A stretch of DNA of 64,000 nucleotides from Flavobacterium sharifuzzamanii (lineage in GTDB: Bacteria > Bacteroidota > Bacteroidia > Flavobacteriales > Flavobacteriaceae). Position 1 is the first letter of the stretch. Every line of letters starts with the position of its first letter. Positions 1 to 8,612 of the stretch are shown here, in pieces. The notes under the pieces were generated by a model that did no database searches, had not been told where the DNA came from, and saw only the letters and a list, made by a program, of their open reading frames with translations. The stretch covers positions 1-64,000 of the forward strand of contig NZ_QJGZ01000035.1 in assembly GCF_003254585.1 (NCBI RefSeq). Reading direction: 5' to 3'. The position numbers and the translations under genes were made by a program.

Positions 1-87
1 CGCTTCGCTCAAGTTACATTAATCATACTTTATTCTAAATTATCTAATTAACATTGAATTCTATAACATCTATCAAAAATTGTGTAA

Positions 88-116
88 TTGAAAAATTGGA
101 ATCAAAAGTAACTTTG
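88..116 (+). promoter_or_regulatory. Predicted promoter for the Dps gene
   Basis: A TTG at 88-90 is followed after 18 nt by TAACTTTG at 109-116, which fits the Bacteroidetes primary sigma-factor consensus TTG-N19-TAnnTTTG closely. The start codon of the Dps gene is 25 nt downstream. This is sequence inference only. Confidence 0.5.
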
Positions 117-140
117 AAATAAACCATTAAAAAGACAATT

Positions 141-614
141 ATGAGCCCAAATATCGGAATTACACCAAAAAACTTAAAAAAGAGCGCTTCTATACTAGCT
201 ACGATTTTATCAAACGAAATGACTTTGTATGTAAAAACGAGAAAATTTCATTGGAATATTTCTGGAAACAGTTTTATGGAACTGCACAAATTATTTGAAG
301 AGCAATACCGCGTTCTTGAAGCTCAAATTGATGAAGTTGCAGAACGCATTAATCAATTGGGAGAAAAAACAATTGGAACAATGAAGGAGTTTATTGATAA
401 TTCGACCTTGAAAGAATCTCCAAAAGAATATGCTTCACAAAAAGACATGCTTTCTGAACTTTTAGAAAATCACGAACAGCTGGTAACAGAATTTAGAAAT
501 TATATTCCGGTTTTTGAAAATGAAACCAACGATGCTGGTTCTGCCGATTTTGTTACAGGATTACTTCAAGAGCATGAAAAAATGGCTTGGATTCTGAGAA
601 GATATCAGGTTTAG
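141..614 (+). CDS. dps: Dps family DNA-protecting ferritin-like protein
   Basis: The 157-residue product has the length and helical pattern of Dps proteins, which form dodecamers, bind DNA and oxidise and store iron with hydrogen peroxide in starved or stressed cells. The ferroxidase signature is visible: His37 in KFHWN, His49 in FMELH, and Asp64/Glu68 in QIDEVAERI. The C-terminal half is a helical bundle ending in WILRRYQV. The start at 141 follows an A-rich leader and a predicted promoter. The gene heads a stress-related cluster (CsbD, regulators, YtxH). Family assignment is secure; cellular role is from family knowledge. Confidence 0.93.
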   Translation: MSPNIGITPKNLKKSASILATILSNEMTLYVKTRKFHWNISGNSFMELHKLFEEQYRVLEAQIDEVAERINQLGEKTIGTMKEFIDNSTLKESPKEYASQKDMLSELLENHEQLVTEFRNYIPVFENETNDAGSADFVTGLLQEHEKMAWILRRYQV

Positions 615-758
615 TTATGAGTTATGAGTTGCAATTCTTGACTCTTCAATTTTCATTATAAAATGAAAATTATACAACAGAAGGAAAGATAAATGTAACA
701 CGGAGCCGATTTATAATTTGCAATTTTACAATACAATAAAAAACTTAAAAGAGACATC

Positions 759-944
759 ATGAATACCACCGAGATAAAAGGAAACTGGAACGAGTTGAAA
801 GGTAAACTGAAACAAAAGTTTGCAACGCTAACAGATGACGATTTGATGTTTGCTGAAGGAAAAGAAGACGAAATGTACGGAAGACTTCAGCAGAAACTGG
901 GAAAAACAAAAGAGGAATTTCATCAAATCCTGTCAGAATTGTAA
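759..944 (+). CDS. CsbD family stress-response protein
   Basis: This 61-residue, highly charged helical protein begins [20 protein letters not shown], the typical CsbD opening, and continues with a TDDDL segment and a [20 protein letters not shown] segment. CsbD-like proteins are abundant small cytosolic proteins induced by general stress; the molecular function is not established. It is followed by a clear hairpin terminator, so it is probably transcribed alone or with the upstream dps. Confidence 0.88.
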   Translation: MNTTEIKGNWNELKGKLKQKFATLTDDDLMFAEGKEDEMYGRLQQKLGKTKEEFHQILSEL

Positions 945-966
945 CCCTTTGCAACTCAATCAGGGA

Positions 967-1004
967 AATACCGTCTAGTAAAAAATATTAGACGGTATTT
1001 TTTT
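967..1004 (+). terminator. Rho-independent terminator after the CsbD gene
   Basis: AATACCGTCTA at 967-977 pairs perfectly with TAGACGGTATT at 989-999, and a run of T follows to 1004. It lies 23 nt after the CsbD stop codon. Confidence 0.85.
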
Positions 1005-1102
1005 GAAAATTTTATTTTAAAATCGTATTTTGACGTAATTCTGTGCCATTTAAAAGCAAAAACACCAAATAAATTAAGTATCTTTAACCAAATTTCTATA
1101 AA

Positions 1103-1654
1103 ATGAAACTATTTATAAAGTTCGACATTAATACAATTTGCTCTCTTTATTTAAAACAAAATCTGGAACAAAACAATGTAAATTTTACAACTCTGGGATT
1201 TGGCGAAATTGAGATTGAAGACAATCTTGATGCCGAAGCTTTGGAGAATTTAAAAAGCAAATTGGCTCCATGCGGTTTTGAAGTAGTTGAAAATCAAAAA
1301 AGTGTATTGGTCCAAAAAATAAAAGATGCCATTATCGAGCTTGTATTTATGGACGACAACAATAATTACAAAAGTTCTGTGTTTTTGGCAGAAAAGCTAA
1401 ATCACAGTTACGGATATTTATCTAATGTTTTCTCTGAAGTAACATATTCTTCTATAGAAAATTTTATTATTTTACAGAAAATTGAAAGAGCAAAACAATT
1501 GATTATTATCAATGAAATGAGTTTGACCGAAATTGCTTTTTTACTCAATTATTCGAGTGTTGCGCATTTGAGTACGCAGTTTAAAAACACAACTGGAATT
1601 ACTCCTTCTGCTTTTCAGAGAATTATTAAGAAACGTAGAGAAAATTTAAAATAA
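1103..1654 (+). CDS. AraC family transcriptional regulator (short form)
   Basis: The C-terminal part of this 183-residue protein is an AraC-type double helix-turn-helix domain (about residues 75-178), with a recognisable second motif, SLTEIAFLLNYSSVAHLSTQ, followed by FKNTTGITPSAFQ. The N-terminal 65 residues (beta-alpha-beta-like, ending CGFEVVENQ) resemble a ferredoxin-type or HMA-like fold without a CxxC metal site; that is inference from the residue pattern. No sugar-binding cupin is present. The gene lies 21 nt upstream of a response regulator and probably shares a transcript with it and the following kinase, so it may be the transcriptional output of that system. Confidence 0.85.
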   Translation: MKLFIKFDINTICSLYLKQNLEQNNVNFTTLGFGEIEIEDNLDAEALENLKSKLAPCGFEVVENQKSVLVQKIKDAIIELVFMDDNNNYKSSVFLAEKLNHSYGYLSNVFSEVTYSSIENFIILQKIERAKQLIIINEMSLTEIAFLLNYSSVAHLSTQFKNTTGITPSAFQRIIKKRRENLK

Positions 1655-1675
1655 AAACCCAAATACCACATTACA

Positions 1676-2125
1676 ATGCAAAAAAACGCATTACACATTT
1701 TATTGGCCGATGATGATGAAGATGACCGTCTTTTCTTTAAAGATGCTTTTGAAGAAATAAAAATTCAAACTAATGTAAGTTTTGTTCATGACGGTATGCA
1801 ACTTATGGATCATTTAATGAACACAGACAATAAACTTCCAGATATTTTGTTTCTAGATTTAAACATGCCTAAGAAAACAGGTAAAGAATGTTTGATTGAA
1901 ATCAAAAAAACGGATCATTTAAAAGATATAATTATTGCCATTTATTCTACTTCTTCCTCCGAAGAAGATATCGAAGATACCTTTATTCAAGGTGCCAATA
2001 TTTATATCAAAAAGCCAAGCGATTTCAATACACTCAAAAAAATAATTAATGAAGTCGTGACTGTAAATTGGCATTATCATACTTCAGGTTTAAACCGTGA
2101 TAATTTCTTGCTGCGACTAAAATAA
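1676..2125 (+). CDS. Single-domain response regulator (CheY-like receiver)
   Basis: The 149-residue product is a receiver domain with no output domain. The acidic pocket is in LLADDDEDD, the phospho-acceptor is Asp61 in FLDLNMP, the conserved Ser/Thr is in YSTSSS, and the Lys is in IKKPSDF. This matches the Rcp1-like group that partners phytochrome-type kinases. It sits 13 nt upstream of a histidine kinase gene, so the two almost certainly form a phosphorelay pair. Its target is not evident; the adjacent AraC protein is a candidate. Confidence 0.92.
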   Translation: MQKNALHILLADDDEDDRLFFKDAFEEIKIQTNVSFVHDGMQLMDHLMNTDNKLPDILFLDLNMPKKTGKECLIEIKKTDHLKDIIIAIYSTSSSEEDIEDTFIQGANIYIKKPSDFNTLKKIINEVVTVNWHYHTSGLNRDNFLLRLK

Positions 2126-2138
2126 AAGCATACCAATA

Positions 2139-3926
2139 ATGAAGTGGATACCAAATTTTAATTCTTCAAACTCTTTGAGAGTTATTTTTGTAATCGCAGT
2201 TTTCATTCTGTTATTTCTTTCTTCAATTGCTTACAAACATAACCAGGACTTGAATGAATCGAGCAAACTGGTTATGCATACGTACGAAATCAACATCCAG
2301 CTCGAACGGTTAATGTCGGCTATTAAAGATGCAGAAACGGGCCAGCGAGGATACATTATCACTCGCAATGCCCGTTTTTTGACTCCGTATATTTATTCTC
2401 GAGACAAGGTAAATACTTCTTTTATTACCTTAAAAAAACTGACTGCCGATAATCCGATACAACAAGAAAATCTCCAAAAGCTTTTTAAACTCATTACCCA
2501 GCGTTTTGTTTCTTTTGAAAACTGCCTAAAATATAGCGATCCAAAAACCTACGATAAAAGAAAACTAGACAATCATATGTTTGGCGGTCGTATTCTAATG
2601 GAAAATATCCGCTTTAAGGTCGATGAAATGAACGATATCGAGAAGGATTTCTTAAAGAAAAGACTTAAAATTTACGATTCAGAAATTTCTTTGAGTCCGT
2701 TGTTTTCGATTTCACTATTTCTGGTGGCTTTGAGTTTTATTTTATTGGCATATCGTCAAATTAGCCGCGATTTTGAACGCTTGAAAGTATTCAATAAAAA
2801 ACTTCTTATTTCTACCGGTTTAATTTCTGAGTCTGAAAATATTGGTAAATTCAGCACTTGGCAATGGGATTTGGATTCTGACAAAATTGACTTTTCAGAC
2901 AACCAATTCCGATTATTAGGCCTCGAGCCAAGATCCTTTGCACCTAATAAAACCACACTCATCAAATATGTTCACCCTGACGACAAAGAATCTGTCGCTA
3001 AGGCAATAGACGGAATTGTAGATAAAAAGCACCTCCCGTTTGTGTATTATAAAATTGTACGTCCAGATTTTGAAGTGCGCTATTTTAAAACTACAGGTAA
3101 ATTGGTAACTGACCAGCAAGGCAGTAAAATTTTGCTCGGAATTAATTTTGACATTACAGACGAACATCTTTTGAATATCGAACTTCAGGAACGAAATAAA
3201 GAGCTGGAGAAAAGCAATAAAGAACTGGCTTCTTTTAACCATGTTGCTAGTCACGATTTACAAGAACCGCTTAGAAAAATACAGACTTTTATTTCTAGAG
3301 TTTCCAGCGCAGATAAAGAAGTTATGTCTGAAAGCGGTAAAAATTACATCACAAAAATAGAAAGCTCGGCAAAAAGAATGCGTGTTTTAATAGACGATCT
3401 TCTTTTATTTTCAAGAACGAATACAACCAAAAAGGAATTCATTAAAATGAACCTTAACGAACTTTTGGACAATGCCGAATCTGAATTGGGTGAAGTAATT
3501 GAAGAAAAGAAAGCGGTAATTCAGCGTATTGGCAAACTTCCGAAGCTTTCTGTTATTCCGTATCAGATCGAACAGCTGTTTATCAATTTAATTGGAAATT
3601 CATTAAAATATAGTCAGCCCGATGTAAATCCTGAAATTTCTATTTCGAGCGAAAAAGTATTTTCAGCCGATTATCCAGAAATACTAGAACAGTCGATAAA
3701 GAAGTTTCATAAAATCACTTTTACGGATAACGGAATGGGATTTGACCCTCAGTTTAAAGAAACCATTTTTATTCTTTTTCAGCGTCTACATTCCAAAACA
3801 GATTATCCCGGAACCGGAATCGGATTGGCAATCTGCAAGAAGATTGTAGAGAACCACAAAGGCCATATTGTAGCCGATAGTACTTTAGGAAAAGGCTCAG
3901 TATTTACGGTATTTTTACCCGATTAA
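2139..3926 (+). CDS. CHASE3-PAS membrane sensor histidine kinase
   Basis: This 595-residue kinase has a transmembrane helix at about 13-31, an extracytoplasmic CHASE3 domain (KDAETGQRGYIITRN region), a second helix at about 183-205, a PAS domain (about 235-345, starting STWQWDLDSDKI), a HisKA domain with the phospho-accepting His372 in ASHDLQEPLRKI, and an HATPase domain with N box IGNSLKYSQ, G1 DNGMGFD and G2 GTGIGLAICKKI. The HDLQEPLRKI form is typical of phytochrome-like HWE-unrelated kinases in Bacteroidetes. It is the last gene of the AraC-receiver-kinase unit and is followed by a terminator. The ligand is unknown. Confidence 0.93.
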   Translation: MKWIPNFNSSNSLRVIFVIAVFILLFLSSIAYKHNQDLNESSKLVMHTYEINIQLERLMSAIKDAETGQRGYIITRNARFLTPYIYSRDKVNTSFITLKKLTADNPIQQENLQKLFKLITQRFVSFENCLKYSDPKTYDKRKLDNHMFGGRILMENIRFKVDEMNDIEKDFLKKRLKIYDSEISLSPLFSISLFLVALSFILLAYRQISRDFERLKVFNKKLLISTGLISESENIGKFSTWQWDLDSDKIDFSDNQFRLLGLEPRSFAPNKTTLIKYVHPDDKESVAKAIDGIVDKKHLPFVYYKIVRPDFEVRYFKTTGKLVTDQQGSKILLGINFDITDEHLLNIELQERNKELEKSNKELASFNHVASHDLQEPLRKIQTFISRVSSADKEVMSESGKNYITKIESSAKRMRVLIDDLLLFSRTNTTKKEFIKMNLNELLDNAESELGEVIEEKKAVIQRIGKLPKLSVIPYQIEQLFINLIGNSLKYSQPDVNPEISISSEKVFSADYPEILEQSIKKFHKITFTDNGMGFDPQFKETIFILFQRLHSKTDYPGTGIGLAICKKIVENHKGHIVADSTLGKGSVFTVFLPD

Positions 3927-3951
3927 ACTTCATTAAAAAAGCACATAAAAA

Positions 3952-3996
3952 GCGTTATATAAATCCATTATGGGAATTATATAACGTTTCTTTTTT
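3952..3996 (+). terminator. Terminator after the histidine kinase
   Basis: CGTTATATAA at about 3953-3962 pairs with TTATATAACG at about 3977-3986, and a T-rich tract (TTTCTTTTTT) follows. It closes the regulatory three-gene unit. Confidence 0.8.
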
Positions 3997-4060
3997 ATGC
4001 TGTAAAGCAAAATCTTTCATTCGTTGCCATCTTTGTAATGTAATACTTTAGGAAGTAATA

Positions 4061-4630
4061 ATGAAAGCAATTCCCCCCTTAAAAGCTTCAATTTTTAAAG
4101 TTCTTTTTTCATTCCTTTTAGTTTTATGCATCACGTCTTGCAGAAAAATTAATCCGATTGAAAATACTTTGAAAAACCAAGCTTTTGCAAAAAATGACAG
4201 AGAAGAAACAGAGGTTTTCTTTTTTATATCTACGGCAAATGTAAGTAAGTCCATTATTTCCAAAAGTCAAATTGCACAACAAAAAAGTTCAGATGTAATT
4301 GTTCAGGAATTAAGCAAAAGAATAGAAGTTCAAGAGAGCCAATTGCTGGAAGCAATAACCAAAATGGCCACATCAAAGCTCATTGTCATTACTGAAATAA
4401 ATGCCACGCACAAAAGAGACCTGTACAACCTCATTGACGCAAGCAACAACAATTTTAACAATATCTATTTAGACGCCATGACAGAAGCGATCTGTGACCA
4501 GATTGAGCTACTCGAAACCATTTCTAGAGAAACAAATGATAAAGAAATTCTAGAGCTCGTTCTCCGCTTTCTGCCACAACAATACAGACTCTTACGCGAG
4601 ACTGAACGAATAAAAAAACAAAATGAATAA
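4061..4630 (+). CDS. DUF4142-like lipoprotein
   Basis: The 189-residue product starts with a hydrophobic signal ending in a lipobox (LCITSC, Cys27), so it is probably an exported lipoprotein. The rest is helical; the layout (KSQIAQQKSSDVIVQELSKR region, later DAMTEAICDQIELLE) resembles the ferritin-like four-helix DUF4142 family, often found in stress clusters of soil bacteria. No metal-binding set of residues can be identified with confidence. The start was chosen at 4061, which gives a normal signal peptide. Confidence 0.75.
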   Translation: MKAIPPLKASIFKVLFSFLLVLCITSCRKINPIENTLKNQAFAKNDREETEVFFFISTANVSKSIISKSQIAQQKSSDVIVQELSKRIEVQESQLLEAITKMATSKLIVITEINATHKRDLYNLIDASNNNFNNIYLDAMTEAICDQIELLETISRETNDKEILELVLRFLPQQYRLLRETERIKKQNE

Positions 4631-4662
4631 ACGCCTATTATCTATTAACTAATTTTTTTACT

Positions 4663-5310
4663 ATGAAATTACAAGCCAATTTTTTATGCGCCTTAACACT
4701 TTTTTTAACAGCATCATTCGGAATGCTGCACGCTCAGGACAATAATGTAAATACCGAATACGGTGTAAAAGGAGGATTCAACATGTCTAACCTATATGGT
4801 AGCGGAGATGATGTAGATGACAACAATATTTTATACGGATTTAATGCTGGAGTTTACGCTACACTTCCTATCTCAGATTTTGTAGCCATTCAACCAGAGC
4901 TTTTGTTTACCACAAAAGGTTCAAAATTAGAGTACAATAGCGCTTTTGCAAGTGGGGATGCAAAATTTAGACTTAATTATATCGAACTGCCACTTTTAGT
5001 GAGAGTTAATGTTACTAAAAACTTTAACATCCATGCCGGTGGTTATGCGTCTTATCTAGTAAGTTCTAAAGTAAGTGGCAACGGTACTGTTGATTTTGAC
5101 CAAAATATTGACACAGACGATCTAAACAAATTTGATGCAGGTTTATCTGCTGGTGTTGGAGTCGATTTTAATCCAATCAGCATCGGATTACGTTACAATT
5201 ATGGTTTAACTACTGTAGGGAAAGAAAGAACCGTTGCAGGAACTACCTACACGTTTCCAGATGCCAAAAACAGTAATCTTTCATTATACCTTTCGTATAA
5301 GTTAAACTAA
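4663..5310 (+). CDS. Outer-membrane beta-barrel protein (PorT-like/OMP_b-brl_2)
   Basis: This 215-residue protein has a cleavable signal peptide ending LHAQ, followed by VNTEYGVKGGFNMSNL, alternating amphipathic strands and a C-terminal strand SLYLSYKLN. This matches the outer-membrane beta-barrel proteins of about 8 strands common in Bacteroidetes. It follows the DUF4142 lipoprotein by 32 nt, suggesting co-transcription. Substrate and function are not known. Confidence 0.85.
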   Translation: MKLQANFLCALTLFLTASFGMLHAQDNNVNTEYGVKGGFNMSNLYGSGDDVDDNNILYGFNAGVYATLPISDFVAIQPELLFTTKGSKLEYNSAFASGDAKFRLNYIELPLLVRVNVTKNFNIHAGGYASYLVSSKVSGNGTVDFDQNIDTDDLNKFDAGLSAGVGVDFNPISIGLRYNYGLTTVGKERTVAGTTYTFPDAKNSNLSLYLSYKLN

Positions 5311-5346
5311 ACGAGAAATTGATTATTAACCACTAAAATAAAAGCC

Positions 5347-5499
5347 ATGTCAAACTTATTATATACCATCGCAGTGATTCTGGTGATACTTTGGGCTCTT
5401 GGGTTCTTTGTTTACAGTTTCGGAAGCATTATTCATATTCTGCTCGTAATTGCCATTATTGCTGTATTGCTTCGCTTAATTAAAGGTCGCGAAGTCTAA
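5347..5499 (+). CDS. Small membrane protein, Lmo0937 family
   Basis: Translation gives 50 residues starting MSNLLYTIAVILVILWALGF and ending LLRLIKGREV, with two hydrophobic segments separated by YSFGSIIH. This matches the short Lmo0937-type membrane proteins found next to CsbD, YtxH and DUF4142 genes in Bacteroidetes. It lies between the barrel protein and the YtxH gene with gaps of 36 and 57 nt. Function is unknown; a role in envelope stress is inference from the neighbourhood. Confidence 0.85.
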   Translation: MSNLLYTIAVILVILWALGFFVYSFGSIIHILLVIAIIAVLLRLIKGREV

Positions 5500-5556
5500 A
5501 AATCACATTTATTAAATCAACAAATTATTAAATATTAATCCATTAAATTATTTATT

Positions 5557-5841
5557 ATGAAAACTAGTAGCACAATTTTAGGAATTTTAGGAGCCGCAGC
5601 CGCGGGAGCATTCATAGGTGTTTTATTTGCACCAGACAAAGGATCAAATACAAGAAAAAAAATCAAAGACAAATCAAGAGATTATAGCGATAACTTGAAA
5701 ACAAAATTTGATGGCGTTGTAAACAAAATCACTTCAAACGGTAAAGAAATTATCGAAGAAGGAAAATCTAAACTTAACCAAGTTAAAGAAGATTACAACA
5801 CGCTAAAAGACGATGTTAAAACAGTAAAATCAAACTATTAA
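5557..5841 (+). CDS. YtxH domain-containing protein
   Basis: The 94-residue product has one N-terminal membrane segment with GAAAAGAFIGVLFAPDKGS, the hallmark of the YtxH domain, followed by a long charged helix rich in Lys and Asp (KSKLNQVKEDYNTLKDDVK). YtxH-type proteins are small general-stress proteins of unknown mechanism. It is in a run of small same-strand genes with short gaps. Confidence 0.9.
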   Translation: MKTSSTILGILGAAAAGAFIGVLFAPDKGSNTRKKIKDKSRDYSDNLKTKFDGVVNKITSNGKEIIEEGKSKLNQVKEDYNTLKDDVKTVKSNY

Positions 5842-5888
5842 TATCAAATATTAATTAGTGAAATTTTCAAACCATAAAACCTTATATC

Positions 5889-6248
5889 ATGGAACCAAAT
5901 GCAACAACAAACGAGAATTTAAATCTTTATGAAAAGGCAGAGAACTATGCTAAAACAAGTTTAGAATTACTTAAACTAAAAACAGTATGTTCTGTTGCCG
6001 ATGGTGCTTCATCATTAGCTTCAAAGATAGCGATTGGTATTGTTGTTGCATTTTTTACTTTGTTCCTGAATATCGGGATTAGTTTATGGATTGGAAAAGA
6101 ACTTGGAGAGTATTACTACGGTTTTTTTATCATGGCGCTATTCTATCTTATTCTAGTAATTGTTGTGGTAAAATCACACCATAAATTGATAAAAACGCCA
6201 ATTGGAAATACCATTATCTCCAGTATTCTTAAGGAAACAAAGAACTGA
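5889..6248 (+). CDS. Holin-like membrane protein (Phage_holin_3_6 / Holin-X type)
   Basis: This 119-residue protein has a soluble N-terminal helix (NLYEKAENYAKTSLELLKLK) and two membrane helices at about 46-75 and 82-101. The pattern matches the putative holin superfamily III members often encoded beside YtxH genes in Bacteroidetes. There is no phage context here, so a lytic role is unlikely; an envelope role is inference. Confidence 0.78.
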   Translation: MEPNATTNENLNLYEKAENYAKTSLELLKLKTVCSVADGASSLASKIAIGIVVAFFTLFLNIGISLWIGKELGEYYYGFFIMALFYLILVIVVVKSHHKLIKTPIGNTIISSILKETKN

Positions 6249-6275
6249 TTTAATTCATTAATAATATAAAAGACT

Positions 6276-6650
6276 ATGGAAGCCATTTACAATATTGATC
6301 AGTTAAATCGAAAAATTGAGGAATTAGAAATTCGCCAAGATAAAGAATGGTGCGACATAAAAGACGAAATTGACGAGATTAAGAACAATTTAAAACCCAT
6401 TAATCTCATCAGAAACACAGTCGAAGAAATCAACGAAACTGTAGGCTTTAAAAGCCATATCGCTCAGTCTGCAATCAGTATCGGAATTGGTTATCTCGCC
6501 AAAAGATTTATTGTCGGAAAAGGCGATTCGATGTTCAAAGGAATCCTTGGATCTATCGTTCAGCTTATTGTAACCAATCTCGTTTCGAAACCTCATCATG
6601 AATCTTCTGAACATGAAGAAGATTCTCAATACGAACCGTCTAGAGAGTAA
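6276..6650 (+). CDS. Hypothetical protein with N-terminal coiled coil and glycine-rich hydrophobic segment
   Basis: The 124-residue product begins with a predicted coiled coil (LNRKIEELEIRQDKEWCDIK), then has a hydrophobic region with AISIGIGYLAKRFIVGKGD and a second LGSIVQLIVTNLV, and ends with an acidic tail. I do not recognise a named family. It is the last substantial gene of the small-membrane-protein run and is probably co-expressed with the YtxH and holin-like genes, 27 nt downstream of the latter. Confidence 0.75.
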   Translation: MEAIYNIDQLNRKIEELEIRQDKEWCDIKDEIDEIKNNLKPINLIRNTVEEINETVGFKSHIAQSAISIGIGYLAKRFIVGKGDSMFKGILGSIVQLIVTNLVSKPHHESSEHEEDSQYEPSRE

Positions 6651-6674
6651 TTTGTCTAACTTAATTTAATTATT

Positions 6675-6773
6675 ATGGAAAAGTTTAGCGAAATAGTAAT
6701 AAAAAATGGTGTATACGTTTACTCGAATCTATATAAATGTTTTGAATATACGAGAGTATTTTTAGGAGTATAG
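6675..6773 (+). CDS. Possible 32-residue small protein
   Basis: A short frame encodes MEKFSEIVIKNGVYVYSNLY followed by KCFEYTRVFLGV. Its start has the same AT-rich TTAATTTAATTATT leader style as the neighbouring genes and it lies 24 nt after the preceding stop, so it could be a real last member of the cluster. Length alone gives weak support and no family is recognised. Confidence 0.35.
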   Translation: MEKFSEIVIKNGVYVYSNLYKCFEYTRVFLGV

Positions 6774-6794
6774 CCTTTTTTAAGGTACAAAGTC

Positions 6795-7045
6795 ACAAAG
6801 GTTCAGAGGTGCAAAGTTTAAAAGCTTTGTGTCTCTGAATCTTTTTTTTAGCCTTTCTCACTTTTATCCCAATACTTTGCGTTCAAGCGGTTGAAACCGC
6901 TGGCTATGTTTTTTTGAGTTGCTAAGCTTCTGAGATACTAAGATTCTAAGCTTTTTCCAATCTTTTTTTTGGCACAAAAAAAGCCGAACAAATGTTCGGC
7001 TTAAATATATTGAGTTCAAAGAGAAAAAAACCTCTGAACCTTTGT
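6795..7045. repeat. Intergenic inverted repeat
   Basis: The 16-mer ACAAAGGTTCAGAGGT at 6795-6810 recurs as its exact complement at 7030-7045. Between them lie a short GCTTTGTG palindrome (about 6830), AGCGGTTGAAACCGCT at 6885-6900 and the prfA terminator. The 300-bp space between 6774 and 7073 holds nothing else that looks like a gene. Confidence 0.65.
6975..7002 (-). terminator. Terminator for prfA
   Basis: AAGCCGAACA at 6981-6990 pairs with TGTTCGGCTT at 6993-7002. Read on the minus strand a T run follows directly (6980 down to 6975). It lies 72 nt after the prfA stop. Confidence 0.85.
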
Positions 7046-7073
7046 AACTATGTCCCTTTGAACCTGTGTACAA

Positions 7074-8150
7074 TTAGTACACCTCCGAAGCTTCCTTCAA
7101 TTTCTCCATATTATTAACCAACTGAAGCTCAGAAACGATTTTCTGAATATCACCATTCATGATGTTTCCTAAATCGTAAAGCGTTAAACCAATACGGTGA
7201 TCGGTTACACGACCTTGCGCGTAGTTGTACGTACGGATTTTTGCCGAACGGTCTCCAGAACTTACCTGAGAACTACGTTTTTTAGCATCTTCTTCCTGCT
7301 TTTTGGCCAATTCCATTTCGTACAAACGAGAACGTAATACCATCAAAGCTTTATCTTTATTCTTGTGTTGTGATTTCTCATCCTGACATTGCGCCACCAA
7401 ACCTGTTGGAATGTGCGTTAAACGTACAGCCGATTTCGTCGTATTTACTGACTGTCCTCCAGGTCCCGATGAACAGAAGAAATCTACACGAACATCGTTC
7501 ATATCTACCTGAACATCAAACTCCTCTGCTTCTGGCAAAACCATAACCGTTGCAGCCGATGTATGCACACGTCCTTGAGTTTCTGTCTGCGGAACACGCT
7601 GTACACGGTGAACACCCGCTTCAAACTTCAAAGTTCCGTATACATCTTCTCCAGTAACTTCAAAAATAACCTCTTTGAAACCTCCAGAAGTACCCTCATT
7701 CATATCTACAACAGATGATCTCCATCCCATAGATTCGCAATATTTCGTGTACATTCTGAATAAGTCACCTGCAAAAATACTTGCTTCGTCCCCACCCGTT
7801 CCGGCGCGGATCTCCACCATTACGTTTTTCGCGTCTTCAGGATCTTTAGGAATAAGCATAAATTTGATTTCCTCCTCCAATTCTGGCAGACGTTCTTTTG
7901 CTTCATCCAATTGCATTTTGGCCATTTCCACCATTTCAGCATCACTTCCGTCAGCAATAATTTCGTTTGCTTCGTCAATATTTGCTAAAATTATGATGTA
8001 CTCTTCTCTCTTTTCAACAAGCGCTTTTATCCCTTTATATTCTTGGTTAAGCTGCTTATAACGTTTTTGATCAGAAATAACATCCGGCTGAATAATCAAA
8101 TCCGAAATCTCATCGAAACGTTGCTTTACATATTGAAGTCTATCTAACAT
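7074..8150 (-). CDS. prfA: Peptide chain release factor 1
   Basis: This 358-residue protein is full length for RF1, which recognises UAA and UAG in the ribosomal A site and releases the nascent chain. The catalytic GGQ is at 231-233 in [20 protein letters not shown], and the codon-recognition P-x-T tripeptide is PQT at 187-189 in [10 protein letters not shown]. The long N-terminal helical domain and RAGTGGDEA motif are also present. It stands alone on the minus strand between divergent clusters. A TAATTTTG -7-like box lies upstream on the minus strand at about 8180. Confidence 0.97.
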   Translation of the reverse strand: MLDRLQYVKQRFDEISDLIIQPDVISDQKRYKQLNQEYKGIKALVEKREEYIIILANIDEANEIIADGSDAEMVEMAKMQLDEAKERLPELEEEIKFMLIPKDPEDAKNVMVEIRAGTGGDEASIFAGDLFRMYTKYCESMGWRSSVVDMNEGTSGGFKEVIFEVTGEDVYGTLKFEAGVHRVQRVPQTETQGRVHTSAATVMVLPEAEEFDVQVDMNDVRVDFFCSSGPGGQSVNTTKSAVRLTHIPTGLVAQCQDEKSQHKNKDKALMVLRSRLYEMELAKKQEEDAKKRSSQVSSGDRSAKIRTYNYAQGRVTDHRIGLTLYDLGNIMNGDIQKIVSELQLVNNMEKLKEASEVY

Positions 8151-8367
8151 TTTCTAATTCCTTTTATTGGACGGCAAAATTACAAAATTTTTATCGAAAA
8201 TTCTAGTGTTCATTTTTTGTGGAATTTAAGTTGAATATTTAGTGGAATTACATTGGTTTTTAGGAGCTGTTTCCTGCTATCCGCTATATCTTTTTAGGCA
8301 GAAAGTTTACGGTCTAATAAGCTCTTTTTTGTTTGCCTAAAAAAATTTTTTGATTTATTTATTGAGC

Positions 8368-8412
8368 TTACGGATTCACGTAAGGATTTTGATTTTAAAC
8401 CAGTTAGTTTTG
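8368..8412 (+). promoter_or_regulatory. Repeated promoter-like element, copy 1
   Basis: TTACG (8368-8372) and CGTAA (8379-8383) form a dyad. The 25 bases starting ACGTAAGGATTTTGATTTTA at 8378 are repeated exactly at 18487-18511. In both places they are followed by a TAnnTTTG -7 box, here TAGTTTTG at 8405-8412. An A17 run follows at 8413-8429. The next start codon is 200 nt downstream at 8613, so the leader would be long. The rest of the 460-bp gap shows only a partial GC-richer patch at about 8262-8295. Confidence 0.55.
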
Positions 8413-8612
8413 AAAAAAAAAAAAAAAAACTAATCCATTTACATAATTTATAACAGCAATAAATCAAAATTAAGAAGCAATTAAATTTAAATTCATAAAA
8501 CTAAATACTTATCCGAGAAAAACAACTTTTAATTTCATTATTAACAAAAATGCTTAACAAGCCAGAGCATTGTATAAGTAGATTATTAACTTTAAAAACC
8601 AAAAACTAAAAA

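Noticed and set aside
757..954. A 65-codon frame antisense to the CsbD gene
   Set aside because: Shadow of the real gene, with no leader or family match.
6864..7073. A 69-codon minus-strand frame next to prfA
   Set aside because: It is made of the intergenic inverted repeat and terminator.
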